Shown: in pieces, positions 58,306-64,000 of the stretch | How positions within the stretch are numbered: position 1 is the first letter of the stretch | Layout of the letters: the number at the start of each line of letters is the position of its first letter | From: Massilia cavernae | GTDB taxonomy: Bacteria; Pseudomonadota; Gammaproteobacteria; Burkholderiales; Burkholderiaceae_D | Length of the DNA: 64,000 nucleotides | Assembly: GCF_003590855.1 (NCBI RefSeq) | Contig: NZ_QYUP01000120.1 | Span: forward strand, 1-64,000 | Reading direction: 5' to 3' | The notes under the pieces: model-generated | What the model was told of the DNA's origin: nothing | The model's input: only the letters and a program-made list of their open reading frames with translations | Database searches by the model: none | Made by a program: the position numbers and the translations under genes

Positions 58306-60444
58306 ATGAGCCAGGATGATCGCCAGCGTAAGGAAAGCGAGCGCTTGCAACTGGCGCTCGACGCGGCCGAACTGGTGCCGTGGGAGAACGACTTGCTCGC
58401 CGGCGGGCTGCGCATTTTCGCCGAGCTCGGCTATAGCGAGGAGGAAGCGGCCGCCTTGCTGGGCGAACCGCTGTCGCTGGTTCATCCGGACGACGTGGGG
58501 GAAATGACCGCCGCGCTGAGCCGCCATTTGTCCGGCGTCTCGGCCCACTACCGTTGCGAATTCCGCCTGCGCGACCACAGCGGCGCCTGGGTCTGGTATG
58601 CAAACCACGGCAAGATCGTCGAGGGCGATGGCGCGGCGCCCGCCCGCCGCCTGGTTGGCGTTGCCTTCAATATCGACGAACGCAAGCAGGTCGAGGCGCG
58701 CCTGCATGAGCAGCAGCGCCTGCTGGCCGAAAGCGAGGCGCGCCACCGCGAACTGCTGCGCAACCTGCACACGGGGATCGTCGCCCACGCGCCCGACTCG
58801 AGCATCTTGTACAGCAACCCGCGCGCTTCGACACTGCTGGGCGTGTCCGAGGCCCAGATGCGCGGCATGGTGGCGCGCGATGGCGCGTGGTGTTTCGTCG
58901 ACGAGGAGAGCAGGCGGATGGAGGTGGGGGACTATCCGGCCGTGCGCGTGATCCGCACCCACCAGCCGGTGGAAGGCCTGGTCGTCGGCGTGCGGCAGGG
59001 CGTGGACAAGGATATCGTCTGGCTGCTGGTGAACGCCTTTCCCGTCTTCGACAACGACGGCAATATCAAGCAGGTGATCGTCAATTTCGACGACATCTCG
59101 GCGCGCAAGCTGGCCGAGGAAAAGATCCACCACCTGGCGTTCTACGATCCGCTGACCGGCCTGCCCAACCGGCGCCTGCTGATGGACCGCCTGCAGGCCG
59201 CGCTGGCCGCGTCGGCGCGCACCCACCAGTTTGGCGCGGTGCTGTTCCTCGACCTCGACAACTTCAAGGCGATCAACGACGTGCTTGGCCATGCGGCCGG
59301 CGACATGCTGCTGGTGGAGGTGGCGGCGCGCATCGGCGCCTGCCTGCGCGAAGTGGACATGGTGGCGCGCATCGGCGGCGACGAATTCGTGGTGCTGATC
59401 GGCGATATCGCGGTCGACCCGGAAGAGGCCTCGCAGCGCACCGCGCACATCGCCGAAAAGATCCGCTTCGCGGTGGCGATGCCGTACTGGCTCAAGAGCA
59501 GCGAACAGCGTACCTCGCCCAGCATCGGCATCAGCCTGTTCAGCGGCCACCGGAGCGAGGCCGACACCGTGCTGCGCCAGGCCGACATGGCGATGTACCG
59601 GGCCAAGGATGCCGGCCGCAACACCATGCGTTTCTTCAGCGCGGCCATGCAGCAGGCGGTGGAAAGCCGCGCCGCGCTCGAGGCCGACCTGCGCAGCGCG
59701 GTCAGCGGCAGGCAGCTGTGCCTGTACTACCAGATCCAGGTCGATGCGGCCCAGCGCATCGTCGGCGCCGAGGCGCTGGTGCGCTGGCTCCACCCGCGCA
59801 AGGGACTGGTGGCGCCGGGCCGGTTCATCCCGATCGCGGAAGAGTCGGCGCTGATCCTCGAAATCGGCGGCTGGGTGCTGGAAACCGCCTGTGCCCAGCT
59901 GGCGCGCTGGCAGGAGGACCCGGCCCTGCGCCAGCTGACCCTCGCCGTCAACGTCAGCGCGCGCCAGTTCCGCCAGGCCGATTTCGTCGACATGCTGCGC
60001 GCGATGCTGGAGCGCCACCGCTTCGAGGTATCGCGCCTGAAACTGGAACTGACGGAGTCCATGGTGCTGAGCGATGTGACCGACGTGGTGGTGAAGATGA
60101 AAGCGCTGCGCGGCCTCGGGCTGGTGCTGTCGATGGACGATTTCGGCACCGGTTACTCGTCGCTGGCCTACCTGAAGAAGCTGCCGCTCGACCAGCTGAA
60201 GATCGACCAGAGCTTCGTGTGCGACGTGACGTCCGACGCAGCCGATGCGGGCATGGTCAAGACCATCCTCGACCTGGCCCGCAACTTCAGCCTGGAGGCG
60301 ATTGCCGAAGGGGTGGAGACGGAAGGCCAGCTGGCCTTCCTGAAGAAGCATGGGTGCGGCGTCTACCAGGGCTTCCTGTTCGGGCGGCCGGTGCCGCTGG
60401 ACGTGTTCGAAGCGCTGACCAGGGCTACTTTCCGCGGCGTTTGA
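58306..60444 (+). CDS. PAS-GGDEF-EAL protein (cyclic-di-GMP turnover)
   Basis: This 712-residue protein has an N-terminal PAS-like fold (about 10-130), a second PAS domain (about 145-265), a GGDEF domain with the intact motif G357-G-D-E-F, and an EAL domain starting with E489-A-L-V-R-W and DDFGTGYSSL. Both catalytic sites look intact, so it may make and degrade cyclic di-GMP, with PAS domains choosing. No membrane segment is seen. The exopolysaccharide block just upstream is a plausible target of the messenger. The ATG 58306 has GGTGA upstream; GTG 58297 is an alternative. Its end overlaps murJ by 20 bp. Confidence 0.9.
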   Translation: MSQDDRQRKESERLQLALDAAELVPWENDLLAGGLRIFAELGYSEEEAAALLGEPLSLVHPDDVGEMTAALSRHLSGVSAHYRCEFRLRDHSGAWVWYANHGKIVEGDGAAPARRLVGVAFNIDERKQVEARLHEQQRLLAESEARHRELLRNLHTGIVAHAPDSSILYSNPRASTLLGVSEAQMRGMVARDGAWCFVDEESRRMEVGDYPAVRVIRTHQPVEGLVVGVRQGVDKDIVWLLVNAFPVFDNDGNIKQVIVNFDDISARKLAEEKIHHLAFYDPLTGLPNRRLLMDRLQAALAASARTHQFGAVLFLDLDNFKAINDVLGHAAGDMLLVEVAARIGACLREVDMVARIGGDEFVVLIGDIAVDPEEASQRTAHIAEKIRFAVAMPYWLKSSEQRTSPSIGISLFSGHRSEADTVLRQADMAMYRAKDAGRNTMRFFSAAMQQAVESRAALEADLRSAVSGRQLCLYYQIQVDAAQRIVGAEALVRWLHPRKGLVAPGRFIPIAEESALILEIGGWVLETACAQLARWQEDPALRQLTLAVNVSARQFRQADFVDMLRAMLERHRFEVSRLKLELTESMVLSDVTDVVVKMKALRGLGLVLSMDDFGTGYSSLAYLKKLPLDQLKIDQSFVCDVTSDAADAGMVKTILDLARNFSLEAIAEGVETEGQLAFLKKHGCGVYQGFLFGRPVPLDVFEALTRATFRGV

Positions 60445-61975
60445 AGTCGCCCAGGCGGAAGCCGAGCGCGAACAGCACCGCGAAATAGGCGGCGCCGCTG
60501 GCGGCGACGATGGCGAACAGCGCCCCCGCGCGCAGCCACGGCGTGGCCCGCATCGCGGCCCAGTCCAGCTGCCCCGCGCAGTACCAGGAAAGCAGCCCCA
60601 TCACGCTGACGGCGATGGCCAGCTTGAGGAAGAAACCGATCCAGCCCGGCTGTGGCACATAGATGCCGCGGCGGCGCAGGCCGGTGTACAGGAAGCCGGC
60701 GTTCAGGCAGGCGCCCAGGCCGATCGACAGCGCCAGGCCGGCCACCGCGAATACCGGCACGAACACCACGTTCATCAGCTGGGTGAACACCAGCACGCCG
60801 ACCGCGATGCGCACCGGCGTGCGCACATCCTGGCGCGCATAGAAGGCCGGCGCCAGGGTCTTGACCAGGATGATGCCGATCAGGCCGACGCTGTAGGCCA
60901 CCAGCGGCTCCGAGGAGGTGGTGATCGCGGCCACGGTGAATTTACCGTAGTGGAACAGGGTGGCGATCATCGGCTCGGCCAGCGTGGCCAGCCCGACGGC
61001 GGCGGGCAGGGCCAGCAGGAAGGTCAGGCGCAGGCCCCAGTTGAGCAGGGCGCTGTATTCGGCGTGGTCTTCGTCGACGCTGGCTTTCGACAGGCTGGGC
61101 AGCAGTACCGTGCCGAGCGCGACGCCCAGCATGGCGGTCGGGAATTCCATCAGGCGGTCGGCATAGCTGAGGGCCGACACGCTGCCTTCGTCCAGGCGCG
61201 AGGCGATGCCGGTGTTGATCAGGAGGCTGATCTGGGCGGCGGACACGGCGAACACCGCCGGGCCCATCTTGCGCAGCATGCGCATCACGCCCGGGTCGCG
61301 CAGGGCGCGCAGCGGGTTCATCGAGATCCGCGGCAGCATGCCGATCTTCTTCAGTGCCGGGATCTGGATGCCGACCTGCAGCAGCCCGCCGACGCACACC
61401 GCCGCCGCCATCGCATAGATCGGCTGTTCCAGGTAGTTGACCAGGACCAGCGACGCCAGGATGAAGGAGATATTGAGCAGCACCGGCGTGAAGGCCGGAA
61501 TCTTGAACTGGCGCCAGGTGTTGAGGATGCCGCCGGCCAGCGCGACGAAGGACATGCAGGCTATGTAAGGGAACATCCAGCGCGTCATGACGACGGCGGC
61601 GTCGAAGGCCTGCGGCGTGTCGTCGGGCCGGCCCATGATCCACAAGATCAGCACCGGCGCGGCGATGATGCCGACCAGGCTGGTCAGCAGGGTCGACCAG
61701 ACCAGCACCGTGGCGACGTGGTCGGCCAGCGCGCGGGTTTCGGCTTCGCCGTGCTGGTTTTTATATTCCGACAAGATCGGCACGAAGGCCTGCGAAAACG
61801 CGCCTTCGGCGAACAGCCGGCGCAGCAGGTTGGGGATGCGGAAGGCGATCAGGAAGGCGTCGGTATAGGCGGAGGCGCCAAACGCGCGCGCAAACAGGCT
61901 TTCGCGCAGCAATCCGGTGACGCGGGACAGCATCGTCATGCTGGAGACGGCTGCCAGGGTTTTGAGCAAGTTCAT
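60425..61975 (-). CDS. murJ: Lipid II flippase MurJ
   Basis: This 516-residue membrane protein has about 14 hydrophobic helices. The family start MNLLKTLAAVSSMTMLSRVTG and RIPNLLRRLFAEGAFSQAFVP are clear. It moves lipid II across the inner membrane for peptidoglycan synthesis and is essential in most bacteria. It diverges from rpsT, the common order in betaproteobacteria, and converges with the GGDEF-EAL gene with overlapping ends. Confidence 0.95.
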   Translation of the reverse strand: MNLLKTLAAVSSMTMLSRVTGLLRESLFARAFGASAYTDAFLIAFRIPNLLRRLFAEGAFSQAFVPILSEYKNQHGEAETRALADHVATVLVWSTLLTSLVGIIAAPVLILWIMGRPDDTPQAFDAAVVMTRWMFPYIACMSFVALAGGILNTWRQFKIPAFTPVLLNISFILASLVLVNYLEQPIYAMAAAVCVGGLLQVGIQIPALKKIGMLPRISMNPLRALRDPGVMRMLRKMGPAVFAVSAAQISLLINTGIASRLDEGSVSALSYADRLMEFPTAMLGVALGTVLLPSLSKASVDEDHAEYSALLNWGLRLTFLLALPAAVGLATLAEPMIATLFHYGKFTVAAITTSSEPLVAYSVGLIGIILVKTLAPAFYARQDVRTPVRIAVGVLVFTQLMNVVFVPVFAVAGLALSIGLGACLNAGFLYTGLRRRGIYVPQPGWIGFFLKLAIAVSVMGLLSWYCAGQLDWAAMRATPWLRAGALFAIVAASGAAYFAVLFALGFRLGDFKRRGK

Positions 61976-62055
61976 GGGGCAAGATTATATCCCGGCAACA
62001 GTGTGGCTTCGCCCGGCACGCACGCCACATCCAAACTTTATTGTTGATTTTAGAA

Positions 62056-62084
62056 TTGCCCTGAAAGGATTATGGCGTTATAAT
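62056..62084 (+). promoter_or_regulatory. Sigma-70-type promoter of rpsT
   Basis: TTGCCC (62056-62061), a 17-bp spacer and a perfect TATAAT (62079-62084) give a strong housekeeping promoter with a leader of about 140 nt before the rpsT ATG. Confidence 0.85.
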
Positions 62085-62229
62085 CGAAGGCTGTACAAAA
62101 TTCTGTTTCGCAGACACTAATGTTTGGCAGGCACTGGTTTGACTCACATGGTTCTTCGGCAGCAATGAAACCGGTTTGACAGACGCAAATGTCCGCAAAC
62201 GCAACTTTGACCCCGATTTAGGAAATTCC

Positions 62230-62496
62230 ATGGCAAATACCGCACAGGCACGCAAGCGTGCTCGTCAAGCAGTCAAACAAAACGCTCACAACTCCGCTCA
62301 GCGTTCGACCCTGCGCACCGCTATCAAGGCAGTTCGCAAGGCAATCCAGGCTGGCGACAAGGCAGCTGCAACCACGATTTTCCAGGCATCCGTGTCGAAG
62401 ATCGACAGCATCGCTGACAAGAAGATCATCCACAAGAACAAGGCAGCTCGCCACAAGAGCCGCCTGGCAGCAGCCCTGAAAGCGCTGGCAGCTTAA
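62230..62496 (+). CDS. rpsT: 30S ribosomal protein S20
   Basis: This 88-residue basic protein begins [18 protein letters not shown] and ends with the helical [18 protein letters not shown], both typical of S20. It binds 16S rRNA. ATG 62230 has AGGAA upstream; a longer in-frame start would add an unusual leader. It has a strong promoter and two terminators and is transcribed alone. Confidence 0.97.
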   Translation: MANTAQARKRARQAVKQNAHNSAQRSTLRTAIKAVRKAIQAGDKAAATTIFQASVSKIDSIADKKIIHKNKAARHKSRLAAALKALAA

Positions 62497-62561
62497 TAGC
62501 GTCGCGTTTCGGAAGGCCGGCTGCGCCGCCTTTCCGCTGACTGAGCCAGTTCGACTGGACC

Positions 62562-62596
62562 GAGAACCCGCCTGACGATGGTCGCGCGGGTTTTTC
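62562..62596 (+). terminator. First terminator of rpsT
   Basis: Stem AACCCGC/GCGGGTT with a 16-nt interior loop, followed by TTTTCGC. It is weaker than the next one because of its long loop. Confidence 0.65.
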
Positions 62597-62627
62597 GCTT
62601 TGGTTCGCCAGGGCTTGTCCTGGTTGT

Positions 62628-62664
62628 AAAGCCCGCCTGACCTGGGTCATGCGGGCTTTTTGCC
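62628..62664. terminator. Second terminator between rpsT and the DUF192 gene
   Basis: Stem AAGCCCGC/GCGGGCTT around an inner TGACCTGGGTCA hairpin, followed by five T residues. On the minus strand it also ends in A/T-rich sequence, so it may serve the convergent DUF192 gene. Confidence 0.75.
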
Positions 62665-62667
62665 GAC

Positions 62668-63117
62668 TTACTTCGGCAGGCCCGGCAGGCCGCCGATGGC
62701 GCTGCCCGGCTTGATGTTCTTCTGCTTGAACCAGCCAAGGTTCATTTCGAGCGCATACTTGACCGGCTTGGTGGAGCAGTGGCTGTCCAGCGTTTGCGGT
62801 TTCATGTCTTCGATGTTGACGATCTTGCCCTCAAGGTCGATGAAGGCGACAGACAAAGGCAGCAGGGTATTCTTCATCCACATGCACTGGCTGGTCGGCT
62901 GGTCGAACACGAACACCATGCCGTGGTTGTTTTGCATCTTCTCGCGGAACATCAGGCCTTGCTGGCGCTGGGCGTCGGTCTGGGCGACTTCGGCCTGGAT
63001 CAGGTGCATGCCGGCGGTCAGCTGGGTGTTGCCGAAGCGGGCAGGCTGCTGCGCGCCTGCGCCGGCGGCGCAAAGTGCGAGCGCGGCGGCGGCCAGGGTG
63101 GCGATAGTTTTTTTCAT
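62668..63117 (-). CDS. DUF192 family exported protein
   Basis: This 149-residue protein has a signal peptide (about 1-22, ending AGAQQ). The DUF192 core is clear: EVAQTDAQRQQGLMFREKM, MVFVFDQPTSQCMWMKNT and PLSVAFIDLEGKI. The family has a small beta-barrel fold and no settled function. Length is typical. It is the second gene of a minus-strand pair after the pseudouridine synthase, 76 bp away. Confidence 0.9.
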   Translation of the reverse strand: MKKTIATLAAAALALCAAGAGAQQPARFGNTQLTAGMHLIQAEVAQTDAQRQQGLMFREKMQNNHGMVFVFDQPTSQCMWMKNTLLPLSVAFIDLEGKIVNIEDMKPQTLDSHCSTKPVKYALEMNLGWFKQKNIKPGSAIGGLPGLPK

Positions 63118-63193
63118 GGTCAGTATCGTGGTGAGGGTGGCAGATTAAGCCATGGGGCTTGGGCGAGCGTCAAGTAAGCGGGTGTAACGATTG

Positions 63194-63751
63194 TTATTTC
63201 AAATCTCCCGCGGAGACTTCCATCGACTCCCCCGGCATCAAGGGATGCGTCGCCAGCGAATATGGCCCGATGCTGCTGCGGACCAGGCGCAGCGTCGGCA
63301 GTCCAACGGCCGCCGTCATCCGGCGCACCTGGCGGTTCTTTCCTTCCTGTAGCGTGATCGCGATCCAGCTGGTCGGCTTGTCCGCGCGCTGGCGGATCGG
63401 CGGGTTGCGCGGCCACAGCCACTCGGGCTCGGCGATGCGCACCGCCTTGCATGGCTTGGTGACAAAGTCGCCCAGGTCGATCGGCGCCTGCAGCTTCGCC
63501 AGCGCGCCGGCATCGGCCACGCCGTCCACCTGCACCAGGTAGGTCTTTGCCTCCTTGTGGTCGGGATGGGCGATCTGGTGCTGCAGGCGGCCGTCGTCGG
63601 TCAGCAGCATCAGCCCTTCGCTGTCGGCGTCGAGCCGGCCGGCGGGGTAGATGTTGGGCGTGGCAATGTAATCGGCGAGCGACTCGCGTCCGTCCTGCGG
63701 AGTAAACTGGCAAAGTACCTGGAACGGCTTGTTAAATAGGATCAGGGGCAT
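63194..63751 (-). CDS. rluE: RluE-like rRNA pseudouridine synthase
   Basis: This 185-residue enzyme of the RsuA/RluB/E/F family has the catalytic aspartate D41 in YPAGRLDADSEGLMLLT and the C-terminal EGKNRQVRRMTAAVG. The absence of an N-terminal S4 domain points to RluE, which modifies 23S rRNA. ATG 63751 (MPLILFNKPFQVL) matches the family; a start 36 bp upstream is possible. Confidence 0.88.
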   Translation of the reverse strand: MPLILFNKPFQVLCQFTPQDGRESLADYIATPNIYPAGRLDADSEGLMLLTDDGRLQHQIAHPDHKEAKTYLVQVDGVADAGALAKLQAPIDLGDFVTKPCKAVRIAEPEWLWPRNPPIRQRADKPTSWIAITLQEGKNRQVRRMTAAVGLPTLRLVRSSIGPYSLATHPLMPGESMEVSAGDLK

Positions 63752-63956
63752 AGGGTGTGGCGGCAGCCTTTCAGCATCGAAAGCCAAGTGTTCGTGTCTT
63801 AAAACCGTAGCGCCTAGTAAAATACTGGTGCATAATGTGAAACGCGCCTCTTATGTCTTATAGAAGACCTTCGGGGCCCGTATCCATAATTGTAACCAGT
63901 TTCAGAATCCAGACCTATCCATCGCGGCACCGTTCGCGAATACCGAGGAAAAGCGC

Positions 63957-64000
63957 ATGAGCAGTGATCAGACCATCATTTACACCCTGACCGACGAGGC
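63957..64000 (+). CDS. icd: Monomeric NADP-dependent isocitrate dehydrogenase, 5' end only
   Basis: Only 14 complete codons are inside the window: MSSDQTIIYTLTDE. This is the recognisable start of the monomeric (about 740-residue) isocitrate dehydrogenase family, whose members begin with a short variable stretch and TIIYTLTDEAP. GAGGAAAAG upstream is a fair ribosome site. The rest lies beyond the right edge, so the call depends on the N-terminal match. Confidence 0.7.
   Translation, partial: MSSDQTIIYTLTDE

Noticed and set aside
62208-62219. TGACCCCGATTT in the rpsT leader as a REP half-copy
   Set aside because: It shares 12 bases with the REP-like repeat at 19100-19159 but has no second arm; too short to call.

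Overview
The window is a high-GC chromosomal segment of a betaproteobacterium. Gene content and order (sodB-xseA / exbB-exbD-lpxK-trm112-kdsB-adk, a monomeric isocitrate dehydrogenase start, cobalamin uptake genes, a CAAX-like protease beside exopolysaccharide genes) fit Oxalobacteraceae of the Massilia/Telluria type. The genus is inferred from family knowledge, not proven by a marker gene.

Layout. 1-2217 (minus): a TgpA-like transglutaminase (cut by the window edge), a DUF58 protein and a MoxR ATPase. 2391-6607 (plus): a histone-deacetylase-like hydrolase, an overlapping pair of exported proteins of unknown function, and the ribosome-assembly GTPase YlqF/RbgA. 6609-12519: a minus-strand extradiol dioxygenase, then a cobalamin riboswitch driving a BtuB-type receptor and a complete BtuC-BtuD-BtuF importer. 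12649-13797: dsbA and a small membrane protein. 13835-18983: an RstB-like sensor kinase and an RstA-like regulator, both on the minus strand but separated by three plus-strand envelope genes, one of them frameshifted. 19216-21264 (minus): sodB and xseA.

21265-22459 holds no gene. It carries seven copies of a composite non-coding module. Each copy has three DnaA-box-like 9-mers in an invariant 9-3-9-5-9 layout, preceded at a constant 29 bp by an IHF-like site, and in five of seven copies by CTGCC a further constant 38 bp upstream. I consider this the main discovery of the window: a candidate DnaA-control locus (datA- or DARS-like in logic) that matches no locus I know.

22460-28717 (plus): exbB, exbD, lpxK, a Trm112-type protein, kdsB, adk and a proton-pumping pyrophosphatase. 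28843-39064: small and exported proteins, an SDR dehydrogenase behind a perfect 16-bp palindrome, gamma-glutamyltransferase, a patatin-like lipase, and a 1,430-residue propeller-type hybrid sensor kinase with a separate receiver protein. 39150-46883: an aerobic 2-aminobenzoate (anthranilate) degradation cluster running through CoA thioesters, with its own MarR regulator. 47019-49210: a small coiled-coil gene with an amber-interrupted leader, an AT-richer PD-(D/E)XK nuclease-like gene, a decayed receiver-domain remnant and tRNA-Arg(CCT). 49247-57813: Uup, then a nucleotide-sugar/exopolysaccharide block (CAAX-like protease, Fcl, WecB, GalE, two sugar-phosphate nucleotidyltransferases). 58306-63751: a GGDEF-EAL protein, murJ, rpsT, a DUF192 protein and an RluE-like pseudouridine synthase. 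The window ends in the first codons of a monomeric isocitrate dehydrogenase.
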